From the NCBI GenBank assembly GCA_963837325.1, contig CAWIMV010000002.1:1240001-1304000 (forward strand): a stretch of DNA of 64,000 nucleotides. The letters run 5' to 3'. The first letter of the stretch is position 1, and each line of letters begins with the position of its first letter. Of this stretch, positions 26,185 through 34,619 are shown piece after piece. Below the pieces are notes generated by a model. The model was not told the origin of the DNA. It saw only the letters and a program-made list of their open reading frames with translations, and made no database searches. This DNA comes from CAVQKZ01 sp963837325 (GTDB lineage Bacteria; Actinomycetota; Actinomycetes; Mycobacteriales; Jatrophihabitantaceae). The position numbers and the translations under genes are program-made.

Positions 26185-27171
26185 ATGATTGCGTTCGTGA
26201 TCCGACGGATATTGATTTCGATCCCGGTCCTGATCGGATCGACCATCCTGACGTTCATCCTCGTGAAGATGTCCGGCGATCCGCTCCAATACCTGAAGCT
26301 GCGGACTCCCAAGGTGCCGGCGCACACGATCGCCCTGGAGCAGCACCGTCTGGGGCTCGACCAGTCCTATCCGGCCCAGTACTGGCACTGGATAACCAAC
26401 GTGGTCCTGCACGGCAACTTCGGCCAGTCCATCCACCCCACCGACAACGTCCGCAACGAGCTGTTCTCCTCGCTGGCGGTCACCGCCCGCCTCGTGATCT
26501 TGTCGGTGGCGATCTCGCTGATCCTCGCCGTAGTCACCGGCGTGTTCAGCGCGGTCAAGCAGTACAGCGTCACCGACTACACGACGACGTTCTTCGGCTT
26601 CTTGTTCCTGTCGATGCCAGTCTTCTGGTTCGCGATCCTGCTCAAGCAGGCCGGCATCTGGTTCAACCAGAACGTCTCCGAGGGCACCTTCTTCACCATC
26701 GGCGACAAGTCGGTGTTCCTGACCGACGACTCCACGTGGGCCCACTGGAAGGACATCCTCGGGCACATGGTGCTGCCGACCATCGTGCTCAGCCTGGCCG
26801 GCTATGCCGGTTGGACGCGGTTCACCCGGGCCTCGATGCTCGAAGTGCTCAACAGCGATTACGTCCGCCTGGCCCGCTCCAAGGGACTCAAGCCACGGCA
26901 GGTGCTGATCCGGCACGCCCTGCGCACGGCGTTGATCCCGCTGACCACCGTGACGGCGCTGGACATCGCCGCCCTGCTCAGCGGCGCGATCATTACCGAA
27001 ACCGTCTTTCAGTGGCACGGGATGGGCAATCTCTTCTTGACCGCGGTGCGCAATATCGACTTCAACGTGATGCTGGCCTGGCTCCTGGTCACGGCGACGA
27101 TCGTGATCCTGTTCAACCTGCTCGCCGACATCCTGTACGGCGTGCTCGACCCGAGGATCCGTCATGCCTGA
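26185..27171 (+). CDS. Peptide ABC transporter permease (DppB type)
   Basis: 328 residues with about six membrane helices; the short cytoplasmic N terminus MIAFVIRRILISIPVLIG is characteristic of DppB/OppB. The EAA loop reads LARSKGLKPRQVLIRHALR near residue 230 and couples to the ATPases. A GGAGG ribosome site precedes the ATG. It overlaps the next permease gene by eight bases, so translation is coupled. Confidence 0.92.
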   Translation: MIAFVIRRILISIPVLIGSTILTFILVKMSGDPLQYLKLRTPKVPAHTIALEQHRLGLDQSYPAQYWHWITNVVLHGNFGQSIHPTDNVRNELFSSLAVTARLVILSVAISLILAVVTGVFSAVKQYSVTDYTTTFFGFLFLSMPVFWFAILLKQAGIWFNQNVSEGTFFTIGDKSVFLTDDSTWAHWKDILGHMVLPTIVLSLAGYAGWTRFTRASMLEVLNSDYVRLARSKGLKPRQVLIRHALRTALIPLTTVTALDIAALLSGAIITETVFQWHGMGNLFLTAVRNIDFNVMLAWLLVTATIVILFNLLADILYGVLDPRIRHA

Positions 27172-28114
27172 TATCGACACGCCTCTTGCCAACGAGCAGG
27201 AAAGCCCCTCCATCGCCCCACAGCCGGGGCTGACCACGCCGGTCGAGCGTGAGTTCACGGTCGAAGAGAAGAGCCAGTGGCAGCAGGCGCTGCGTCGCTT
27301 CCTGCGGCACCGCATCGCGATGGTCAGCCTGGTGGTGTTCCTGCTGCTGGTGCTGTTCGCCTTCGTCGGTCCGCTGCTCTGGAAGTACAAGTACAACGAG
27401 CTGACGCCCGACAACAGCGTTGGGCCCAGTGCCAAGCACCCCTTCGGCACCGACAACCTCGGCGTCGACGGCTTGGCCGCGGTTATGCGCGGGACGCAGC
27501 AGTCGCTCAAGATCGCGCTCTGCATCGCACTGCTGGCGGTCGTGGCCGGCTCGATCTGGGGCGTTGTCTCCGGCTACTTCCTGGGCATCACCGACTCGAT
27601 CCTGATGCGGTTGGCCGACCTCATCCTCACCGTTCCGGCCCTGGCCTTGGCTGCCGCGCTGGCCCACAACACGAGCGGTTCATGGTGGATCATCGCGCTG
27701 GTCCTCGGATCGTTGGCCACGCCGTACGTCGCCAGGGTCGTGCGCGGCATGGTGTTGTCCTTGCGCGAGCGAGAATTCATCGAAGCCGCCCGGGCCCTCG
27801 GCGCCTCCAATACCAGGATCATGTTCCGACACCTGATCCCCAATGCGCTGGCGGTGGTCATCGTCAACGCGACGTTGCTGGTCGCCGCGGGAATCCTGTC
27901 CGAGACCGCGTTGTCCTTCCTGGGCTTCGGCGTCCGCGCCCCCGACATGTCTCTCGGCCTGCTGATCACCGTCGCGCAGGGCGCCGTGGACACCCGGCCC
28001 TGGCTGTTCTACTTCCCGGGGTTGTTCATCATCCTGATCGCGCTGACGGTCAACTTCGTCGGTGACGGCCTACGCGACGCTCTTGACCCCCGTCAGACGA
28101 GGCAGCGCCGATGA
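27164..28114 (+). CDS. Peptide ABC transporter permease (DppC type)
   Basis: 316 residues with an N-terminal cytoplasmic extension of about 45 residues and then six membrane helices. The large outer loop contains HPFGTDNLGVD, a DppC hallmark. The EAA loop EAARALGASNTRIMFRHLIP lies near residue 207. It overlaps the DppB-type gene by eight bases and the following ATPase gene by four (ATGA), which places it firmly within the operon. Confidence 0.92.
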   Translation: MPDIDTPLANEQESPSIAPQPGLTTPVEREFTVEEKSQWQQALRRFLRHRIAMVSLVVFLLLVLFAFVGPLLWKYKYNELTPDNSVGPSAKHPFGTDNLGVDGLAAVMRGTQQSLKIALCIALLAVVAGSIWGVVSGYFLGITDSILMRLADLILTVPALALAAALAHNTSGSWWIIALVLGSLATPYVARVVRGMVLSLREREFIEAARALGASNTRIMFRHLIPNALAVVIVNATLLVAAGILSETALSFLGFGVRAPDMSLGLLITVAQGAVDTRPWLFYFPGLFIILIALTVNFVGDGLRDALDPRQTRQRR

Positions 28115-29226
28115 CCATCGAGATCAATATGGACAAGCCGCAGGCCAGCGGCGGCAGCGCCGACGACGCCGATGCGTTGCTCGTCGTCGACGACCTGACC
28201 GTGAGCTTCCCGACCGACGACGGCCCGGTCAACGCCGTGCGCGGGGTGAGCTACACCCTGCGGGCCGGTGAAGCCATGGGCATCGTCGGCGAATCGGGCT
28301 CGGGCAAGTCCGTCAGCTCGATGGCGATCATGGGCCTGTTGCCGAAGAACGCCCGCATCGCTGGCTCAGTCCGCTTCCGCGGCCAGGAACTCATCGGGAT
28401 GTCCGAGAACGAGTACACGGGCGTGCGCGGCAAGAAGATCGCCATGATCTTCCAGGACCCGCTCACCTCGCTCAACCCGGTCTACACGGTCGGAAAGCAG
28501 ATCGCCGAAGCGGTACTCGCGCACAACGACGTGTCGAAGAAGGCGGCGCGCACCCGTGCGGTCGAGCTGCTCGGCCTGGTCGGCATCCCCTTTCCTGAGC
28601 AGCGCGTCGACAACTACCCGCACGAGCTCTCCGGCGGTATGCGCCAGCGGATCGTCATCGCGATCGCCATGGCCAACAACCCCGACGTCATCATCGCCGA
28701 CGAACCGACCACGGCACTTGACGTCACCGTCCAGGCCCAGGTCCTTGAGGCGCTCGAGGCGGCGCGGGCCGAAACCGGCGCGGCATTGGTCATGATCACC
28801 CACGACCTGGGTGTGATTGCCGGCCACGCCGAGCGCATTTGCGTGATGTACGCCGGCAAGCTCGTCGAGACCGGCTCCGTCGAAGACGTCTTCTACCGGC
28901 CCCGGATGCCCTATACCCTCGGCCTGCTCGGCAGCCTGCCCCGGCTCGATCGCCTGGAGCGGGCCCGGTTGACGCCGATCAAGGGCTCGCCGCCCTCGCT
29001 GCTCAACCTGCCGCCGGGCTGCCCGTTCACACCCCGGTGCCCGCTGGCCCAGGCTGTCTGTGAGCACGAAGAACCGGCGCTGCTCCCAGCCGGTGGTCCC
29101 GGCCACGCGGCGGCCTGCCACTTCCGTAACGACGTCGCGGGCGTCACCGCATCGAGCATGTTCGGCACCGCCTCCGACGACGCGGTGACCCCGGACCTGG
29201 CGCCGTCGGAGGTGTCGGCATCGTGA
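28111..29226 (+). CDS. Peptide ABC transporter ATPase (DppD type)
   Basis: 371 residues. Walker A is GESGSGKS near residue 65, the signature LSGGMRQR lies near 174, Walker B ends in IIADEPTT near 196, and the switch His follows. The C-terminal oligopeptide-transporter extension has the Cys-rich FTPRCPLAQAVCEHE segment, which in DppD/DppF homologues binds an Fe-S cluster of unknown role. The first 18 residues are a poorly conserved acidic leader. It is coupled by four-base overlaps on both sides. Confidence 0.92.
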   Translation: MTIEINMDKPQASGGSADDADALLVVDDLTVSFPTDDGPVNAVRGVSYTLRAGEAMGIVGESGSGKSVSSMAIMGLLPKNARIAGSVRFRGQELIGMSENEYTGVRGKKIAMIFQDPLTSLNPVYTVGKQIAEAVLAHNDVSKKAARTRAVELLGLVGIPFPEQRVDNYPHELSGGMRQRIVIAIAMANNPDVIIADEPTTALDVTVQAQVLEALEAARAETGAALVMITHDLGVIAGHAERICVMYAGKLVETGSVEDVFYRPRMPYTLGLLGSLPRLDRLERARLTPIKGSPPSLLNLPPGCPFTPRCPLAQAVCEHEEPALLPAGGPGHAAACHFRNDVAGVTASSMFGTASDDAVTPDLAPSEVSAS

Positions 29227-30539
29227 CGACGGCTGAGACGCAAGGCGTGCCACCGGCCGGCACCGGTCCGTCGAGTACCGCGGCTGATGTTGCGCTCGAC
29301 AAGCCGGCCGCGCGTGGCGCCGCAGGCGGCCAAGCGCCAGTGCTGTCCGTGCGTAACCTGGTCAAGCACTTCCCCATTCGGTCCAAGGGTCTGACCCGAC
29401 GCAAGATCGGCGACGTGCACGCTGTCTGCGACGTTTCCTTCGATATTTACCCGAACGAGACGCTGTGCGTGGTGGGCGAGTCCGGCTGCGGCAAGACGAC
29501 CACGGGCCGGCTGGTGCTGAATCTGGTCGAGGCCAGCGCCGGCGAAGTGAACTACCAAGGCCAGGACCTCACCAAACTCTCGTTCCGGCAGATGCGGCCG
29601 CTGCGCCGTGACATGCAGATCGTGTTCCAGGATCCGTTCGCCTCGCTCGACCCCCGCATGACCGTTAACGAGATCGTGGCCGAGCCGCTGCGCATTCACG
29701 GCATGTACGGCAGGAACAATGTCGGCCGCGACACCATCCGTGCGTTGCTCAAGCAGGTCGGGCTGAATCCCGAGCACGGTAACCGGTACTCCCACGAGTT
29801 CTCCGGCGGTCAGCGTCAACGCATCGGTATCGCCCGTGCGCTCGCCCTCAAGCCCAAGCTGCTGGTGCTCGACGAGCCGGTGTCGGCCCTCGACGTCTCG
29901 ATCCAGGCCGGCGTCATCAACCTGCTCGAAGACCTGCAGTCCGAGCTGGGGTTGGCGTATCTGTTCATCTCGCACGACCTTTCGGTCATCCGCCACATCG
30001 CCGACCGGGTCGTGGTGATGTACCTGGGCAAGGTCGTCGAGTCGGCCGACGCCGAGGAGCTCTTCCGCCGGCCGTCGCACCCCTACACGCAGGCACTCAT
30101 GTCGGCGATCCCGCTGCCGGACCCGATCAAGGAGCGCGAACGCCAACGCATCCTGCTCACCGGCGATGTGCCGAGCCCGGTGAATCCGCCTTCGGGCTGC
30201 CGGTTCCGGACCCGCTGCCCGAAGTTCGCGAACGAGCTCAACAACGACCAGCGGGAATGGTGCGTCAACGTTGAGCCGGCGCTGGAGGAGAAGTTCGCAG
30301 GCCACACTGCGGCCTGCCACTTCGCCGAGGCGCTCACTGACATCCTCGAAGGCGGCGGCGCCCACGCGGCCGTGTCGCCGGCGTTGACCAAGTGGCCGAC
30401 GGGGGTGCCGTCCGACGAGCAGATCGCGCATGCGCCGACCTGCATGCCCGGCTCTAAACCGCTCGAGCCGCAGCGTCTCGGTGCGGACGTCGTCGTGGAC
30501 GAAGAAGGCGAACTAGTCTCCCAGGATGAGCGGAGCTGA
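29223..30539 (+). CDS. Peptide ABC transporter ATPase (DppF type)
   Basis: 438 residues, long for the family because of a 40-residue Ala/Pro/Thr-rich N terminus and a 60-residue C-terminal extension. Walker A GESGCGKTT lies near residue 88, signature FSGGQRQR near 195, Walker B LVLDEPVSALD near 217. The C-terminal extension again has a cysteine cluster (CRFRTRCPKF). It starts at GTG with a 4-base overlap to the DppD type gene. Its 3' end overlaps the mshB start by 14 bases. Confidence 0.92.
   Translation: MTTAETQGVPPAGTGPSSTAADVALDKPAARGAAGGQAPVLSVRNLVKHFPIRSKGLTRRKIGDVHAVCDVSFDIYPNETLCVVGESGCGKTTTGRLVLNLVEASAGEVNYQGQDLTKLSFRQMRPLRRDMQIVFQDPFASLDPRMTVNEIVAEPLRIHGMYGRNNVGRDTIRALLKQVGLNPEHGNRYSHEFSGGQRQRIGIARALALKPKLLVLDEPVSALDVSIQAGVINLLEDLQSELGLAYLFISHDLSVIRHIADRVVVMYLGKVVESADAEELFRRPSHPYTQALMSAIPLPDPIKERERQRILLTGDVPSPVNPPSGCRFRTRCPKFANELNNDQREWCVNVEPALEEKFAGHTAACHFAEALTDILEGGGAHAAVSPALTKWPTGVPSDEQIAHAPTCMPGSKPLEPQRLGADVVVDEEGELVSQDERS
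30514..30519 (+). promoter_or_regulatory. -10 box for a leaderless mshB transcript inside the ATPase gene
   Basis: TAGTCT ends six bases before the mshB ATG, inside the last codons of the upstream ATPase gene. It would uncouple mycothiol synthesis from transporter expression. Confidence 0.5.
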
Positions 30540-31458
30540 CGCCGACGCGGCGGCCGACGTTGTTGTGCCCGCCGCGCGCCGGATGTTGTTGGTGCACGCC
30601 CATCCGGACGACGAGTCGATCACCTGCGGCGCGACGATGGCGTTCTACGCGGCGGCCGGCGTCGATGTCACCCTGCTGACCTGCACGCTGGGCGAAGAGG
30701 GCGAGGTGCTGGTGCCGGAGCTGGCCCAGCTCGCGGCTGGCGAAGCCGACCAGCTGGGCGGGTATCGCATCGGTGAGTTGGCGGCGGCGATGCGGGTCCT
30801 CGGCGTGGTCGACCATCGCTTCCTCGGCGGCGCGGGACGCTTTCGCGACAGCGGCATGATGGGCACGCCGGCCAATGCCCATCCGCGGGCGTTCTGGCGC
30901 GCTGCGGGGGAGCCGGCCGTGTTCGATGCGGCCGTGGCCGCCGCCGTCGCAGTGGTCCGTGAGGTCCGTCCCCAGGTGATGATCACCTACGACGACAACG
31001 GCGACTACGGCCATCCCGACCACATCATGGCGCACCGGGTGGCCACGGCCGCCGCCGAAGCCGCCGCCGACCCGAGTTACGGCGAAGGCGAGCCGTGGCA
31101 GGTGGCCAAGTTCTACTGGACCGCGACGCCGAAGTCCGCATTGCAGCAGGGCTTCGACGCCCTCAAGGACTCGCCGGTGAACTTCGGCGTGGCCAGCGTC
31201 GACGACCTGCCCTTCGGCGTCGACGACGAGGTGGTCACCACCGTGATCGACGCGACCGGCTTCGGCGCGGCCAAGATGGACGCCTTGGCCGCGCACCGGA
31301 CCCAGATCAGCGTCGACGGGGTGTTCTTCGCGCTGTCCAACATGCTCGGCCGCGAGATCCTGGCCACCGAACACTTCCGGCTCAGGCGCGGGGAACGCGG
31401 CCCGCAGCGTGACGGGGACGGCCGGGAGACCGATCTGTTCGCCGGACTGACGGCATGA
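30526..31458 (+). CDS. mshB: N-acetyl-1-D-myo-inosityl-2-amino-2-deoxy-alpha-D-glucopyranoside deacetylase
   Basis: 310 residues; LmbE/PIG-L zinc deacetylase. The motif HAHPDDES (residues 24-31) supplies His26 and Asp29 as zinc ligands, and DYGHPDHIMAHR near residue 165 supplies the third. MshB removes the acetyl group from GlcNAc-inositol in mycothiol synthesis, the main low-molecular thiol of actinomycetes. The start is placed at 30526 behind a leaderless TAGTCT box; an ATG at 30583 is a shorter option. The DUF6113 gene overlaps its end by four bases. Confidence 0.92.
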   Translation: MSGADADAAADVVVPAARRMLLVHAHPDDESITCGATMAFYAAAGVDVTLLTCTLGEEGEVLVPELAQLAAGEADQLGGYRIGELAAAMRVLGVVDHRFLGGAGRFRDSGMMGTPANAHPRAFWRAAGEPAVFDAAVAAAVAVVREVRPQVMITYDDNGDYGHPDHIMAHRVATAAAEAAADPSYGEGEPWQVAKFYWTATPKSALQQGFDALKDSPVNFGVASVDDLPFGVDDEVVTTVIDATGFGAAKMDALAAHRTQISVDGVFFALSNMLGREILATEHFRLRRGERGPQRDGDGRETDLFAGLTA

Positions 31459-31877
31459 GCCTGCCCGCCCGGATCGATGCCAACCCCGGCTGGGCCTGGG
31501 CCGGCGTGGGCGTGCTGTGCGGCTGCGCGGCGCTGGCGGCGCTGCTTGCGCTGTTCCTGGTGCCGCTCTATGTCGGGACGGCGCTGATACCGGTGGCGGT
31601 AGTGCTCGCGCTGGCCACCAACGTCGCCCTGCCCCGGCTGGCTCGCGCGCTGGTCGAGACCACGATGGCGACGATGCTGCCGTTCGCGTGCTGGCTGATC
31701 GTGGTCATCGGCGTCGGCGTGCTGACCCGCCCTGAGGGCGACGTGGTGCTCCCTGGCGGGGGCGGGCTGCAGTACGTCTCGTACGGGGTGCTGCTCGGGG
31801 GTGCCCTGGCCGGGACCGTGACGGTGGTGCTCAGCGGGCCGTCGCGTCGGGCCGGCCCACCGCGCCTCACCCGGTGA
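31455..31877 (+). CDS. DUF6113-like membrane protein
   Basis: 140 residues with four hydrophobic stretches (about 15-37, 40-58, 68-88, 103-126) and short loops. It starts with a four-base ATGA overlap to mshB, an arrangement I know from other actinomycetes where DUF6113 proteins follow mshB. Function is unknown; a role near mycothiol or the envelope is only suggested by context. Its last 11 bases overlap the convergent DUF1269 gene. Confidence 0.75.
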   Translation: MSLPARIDANPGWAWAGVGVLCGCAALAALLALFLVPLYVGTALIPVAVVLALATNVALPRLARALVETTMATMLPFACWLIVVIGVGVLTRPEGDVVLPGGGGLQYVSYGVLLGGALAGTVTVVLSGPSRRAGPPRLTR

Positions 31878-32406
31878 ACGGCTCCCGGTTGGCCTCGGCC
31901 AGCGCCTCCTGAACGGCGTTCACGGCCGCCGGGGGCAGATCGGTCTCGACGAGCGCCGCGTTGGGGAACCGGGACAGCTCGCGCTGGAGGGCCGCCACGG
32001 ACACGTGGCTGACCAGCAGGGCGAGGGCCGTGCGCCCCGGCGGCACGGCTTCGCGCAGTTCCTTCACCGTGGCGTCCTTGACGCCCGTGTCGACCAACTT
32101 GGCGAACAACGCGCCGCCACCGGCCGACGCTGCCCCGACGACCAGGCCCCCGATCGGGCCGCCGAACAAGGTTCCGAGCAGGAGACCCCAAACTCCGGCG
32201 CCAGCGGCGCCTCGGCCGGGGGTCACGTCGGTCGTCTCGCGCACGTGCGACGTGCCGTCCTCGTCGCGGCGGACGATGACCGCGTCGTGCAGGTGGATCT
32301 CCTCGTTCTTCTGCAGCCGGGCCGCGGCGATCAGGAATTCCTGGGCTCGCAGTGGATCGTCGAACGAGATGACGAGCAGTTTGCTGTTATCGGGTGGCTG
32401 CGACAT
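31867..32406 (-). CDS. DUF1269 protein
   Basis: 179 residues. A strand KLLVISFDDPLRAQEF begins the ferredoxin-like first domain. A Gly/Ala-rich double hydrophobic hairpin at about residues 72-105 comes next, and then a second alpha/beta unit ending in LVSHVSVAALQREL. This is the DUF1269 pattern, of unknown function, perhaps membrane-associated. Its start lies 20 bases inside the end of the acetyltransferase gene upstream, so the two are translationally coupled. Confidence 0.8.
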   Translation of the reverse strand: MSQPPDNSKLLVISFDDPLRAQEFLIAAARLQKNEEIHLHDAVIVRRDEDGTSHVRETTDVTPGRGAAGAGVWGLLLGTLFGGPIGGLVVGAASAGGGALFAKLVDTGVKDATVKELREAVPPGRTALALLVSHVSVAALQRELSRFPNAALVETDLPPAAVNAVQEALAEANREPFTG

Positions 32407-33391
32407 CTGCCGAGTTTATCGGGGACGGATCGGTGCGGTTGCGGTAGCTGTGGTGCAGCCAGTAGCCCAGCCGTTCGTAGAGTGCGAGCGCCGCGGCATT
32501 CGCGCTGGACACCTGCAGGTAGCCGCGGTGGGCGCCGGCCGCGGCCCCCCAGCGCCACAGCGCCCGCATGATCCCGCTGGCCAATCCGGTGCGCCGCAAC
32601 TCGGGCGCGACCTCCACGGCGGTGACGCCGAGCCAGCCGTCGTCAACCGCGCCTCGGCCGATGGCGACGACGCCGCCGTCCATCCGGATCGAGGCGAACC
32701 CGGCCCGGTCGTGGCGGGTCAGCAGGCCCCGCGCTGCCGGCAGCAAGCCGGCGCCGTCGCGGAAGCGGGCCAGCCACTGCTCGTCCGGAGCCGCTGCGAC
32801 CTCGACGGTGGGCTCGTCGTCGGACGGCCCGGACGGCCCGGACGGTCCGGCTGGCCCGGTCGGCAGCGCATCCAGCCGGGCGGCCAGCACGTGTACGTCG
32901 GGGTCCGGCGCCCAACCCCGCTCACCCAGCTCAGCGTCGAGCAGCCGCCGGGCCTCGAACGGCACCTGGATGCGCAGGGGCAGGCCGTGCTCGGCATACC
33001 AATCTCGCGCGGCGGCGATCGCCTCGTCGAGCGGCCGGCCGGGCGGGCGCAGTGGCAACACCGAATTGGCCCGGCCGGTGAACCCGCCGGACGCCCGCAG
33101 CAGCCAGCCACCCACGCTGGCGGTGCGCTCGGCCCGCCAGCCCTGGGCGGCGACGGACTCCAGGCCGAGCTCGTCCGCCGTCGAGGGCGAGGCCAGCTTC
33201 GCGATGGCCACCTCGGCCAGAGCGACCGTGACCAGCCCGGACCGGCTGTGGATGTGTGCGTCGCGGTCGTCGAGCGCCACGAGGTCGCCGACGACGTCGC
33301 CGTAGCGGGTGCGGCCACCGTCGCTGTGATCCAGCACGCGGCGCACGGTGACGCGTCGACCCACCCAGCTACGCTCCAGCACGACCGGCAT
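32387..33391 (-). CDS. GNAT acetyltransferase of the Rv0428c/cg3035 type
   Basis: 334 residues with a small N-terminal SH3-like beta domain (residues 1-65), a variable middle domain with a Gly-Pro-Ser repeat near 190, and a C-terminal GNAT domain. There VEVAPELRRTGLASGIM is the acetyl-CoA loop and LYERLGYW the end motif. This domain order is that of the Rv0428c-like group found in most actinomycetes; the substrate is unknown. The frame is open back to 33565 but the ATG at 33391 starts the conserved part and lies divergent from fdxA. Confidence 0.85.
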   Translation of the reverse strand: MPVVLERSWVGRRVTVRRVLDHSDGGRTRYGDVVGDLVALDDRDAHIHSRSGLVTVALAEVAIAKLASPSTADELGLESVAAQGWRAERTASVGGWLLRASGGFTGRANSVLPLRPPGRPLDEAIAAARDWYAEHGLPLRIQVPFEARRLLDAELGERGWAPDPDVHVLAARLDALPTGPAGPSGPSGPSDDEPTVEVAAAPDEQWLARFRDGAGLLPAARGLLTRHDRAGFASIRMDGGVVAIGRGAVDDGWLGVTAVEVAPELRRTGLASGIMRALWRWGAAAGAHRGYLQVSSANAAALALYERLGYWLHHSYRNRTDPSPINSADVAATR

Positions 33392-33457
33392 ACTAGAGGC
33401 CCGGTAGCAGCGCCGAATCCGACTTGCCCCCTGGCTACATCCAATCGGAGGACTGCA

Positions 33458-33784
33458 GTGACTTACGTGATCGCCGAGCCGTGCGTCGACGTGCTCGACA
33501 AGAGCTGCATCGAGGAATGCCCGGTTGACTGCATCTACGAGGGCGGCCGGATGCTCTACATCCACCCCGACGAGTGCGTCGACTGCGGGGCGTGCGAGCC
33601 GGTCTGCCCGGTCGAGGCGATCTTCTACGAGGACGACCTTCCGGACAAGTGGCGGGACTACACCCAGGCGAACGTCGACTTCTTCGACGAGCTTGGTTCA
33701 CCGGGCGGCGCGTCCAAGGTGGGCAAGACCGACAACGACCCGGAGTTCATCAAGTCACTGCCGCCGCAGGGCGAGGCCGGCTGA
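33458..33784 (+). CDS. fdxA: Ferredoxin FdxA (7Fe type)
   Basis: 108 residues. The cluster cysteines are C9, C17, C21, C40, C43, C46 and C50 in CIEECP and CVDCGACEPVCP; C25 is an extra conserved cysteine. One [3Fe-4S] and one [4Fe-4S] cluster are expected. GGAGG seven bases before the GTG at 33458 fixes the start, although the frame stays open for 1.5 kb upstream. In most relatives dapC follows directly; here a convergent hypothetical gene comes instead, eight bases away. Confidence 0.95.
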   Translation: MTYVIAEPCVDVLDKSCIEECPVDCIYEGGRMLYIHPDECVDCGACEPVCPVEAIFYEDDLPDKWRDYTQANVDFFDELGSPGGASKVGKTDNDPEFIKSLPPQGEAG

Positions 33785-33791
33785 GCCGCCG

Positions 33792-34604
33792 TTACTTGCG
33801 ATAGAGCGCCGCGACGACGGCTGTCGTCGCCGCCGTGGAGTCGTGCCAGCCCTTCGAGCGCTTCCACTGCTTGCCGTTGTAGGCGACGTCCTCGATGCCG
33901 AGCCGGTCGGCGTTGGCGACGAACCAGGCGGCGGTCTGCCACGACGCGCCCGTCACGCGCACCGTGGTTTCGGCGGTCGTCGGCGCGTTGACGGGCAGGT
34001 CACGGGCAACCTGGCTGGCTACGGTCGCGGCCGGGGCGACGACGCTGGGCTTGCCGAACGTGCAGGTGATCGCGGCCGGCCGTTTCCCGAGCAAGGCGTC
34101 CGAAAGCGCTTGGGCTTCCGGCTCGTGCTGGGCGTAGGCACTGCCGTCGGCCGAGATCTGCACGTCCTGCACGGCCACGGCGAGATCGAGGTCCTGCCAG
34201 TCCGGCACCTTCAACAAGGCGTCGAGGAAGGCGCCAGTGGCGAAGTGGACATCACCGAGCTGGGTCTCCGTGCCCCAGCCCTGCGAAGGCCGCTGCTGCA
34301 GCACGCCGACCGAGTCGCGGTCACCGTCGCCCGGCGCCAGGTTGCGCAGCTTGCTCTCCTGCAGCCCCGCGGCCAGCGCGAGCACGGCGGCCCGCTCGGG
34401 CAGCGAGCGACGGGTGACGACACCGACCATCGTTGAGGCGACCGCGGCCTGGCTGGTGTCGACGTCGTAGCCGCCGATCGTGCAGCCGTCGGCGGTGAAA
34501 TGGGTCATCGCGCTGCGCCACAGCGTGCGCACGCCGAAGGCGGCGCCGACGACGACGAGCACGACGAGCGCGGCGATCAAGCCGCGGCGGGCACGAGTTG
34601 ACAT
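33792..34604 (-). CDS. Membrane-anchored lysozyme-fold-like conserved protein
   Basis: 270 residues with a basic start and one membrane helix (about residues 8-27), the rest outside. The segment LQESKLRNLAPGDGDRDSVG, followed by VLQQRPSQGWG, looks like a soluble lytic transglycosylase core (Glu plus glycine-rich strand); two cysteines may form a disulfide. A role in peptidoglycan handling is inferred from this and from dapD 15 bases upstream on the same strand. No activity is proven for this family as far as I know. Confidence 0.65.
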   Translation of the reverse strand: MSTRARRGLIAALVVLVVVGAAFGVRTLWRSAMTHFTADGCTIGGYDVDTSQAAVASTMVGVVTRRSLPERAAVLALAAGLQESKLRNLAPGDGDRDSVGVLQQRPSQGWGTETQLGDVHFATGAFLDALLKVPDWQDLDLAVAVQDVQISADGSAYAQHEPEAQALSDALLGKRPAAITCTFGKPSVVAPAATVASQVARDLPVNAPTTAETTVRVTGASWQTAAWFVANADRLGIEDVAYNGKQWKRSKGWHDSTAATTAVVAALYRK

Positions 34605-34619
34605 CGGTTCCAGTGTCCG

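Noticed and set aside
31961..33457. Very long N-terminal extension of fdxA
   Set aside because: The frame is open by chance through the GNAT and DUF1269 genes; GGAGG and the conserved N terminus fix the start at 33458.
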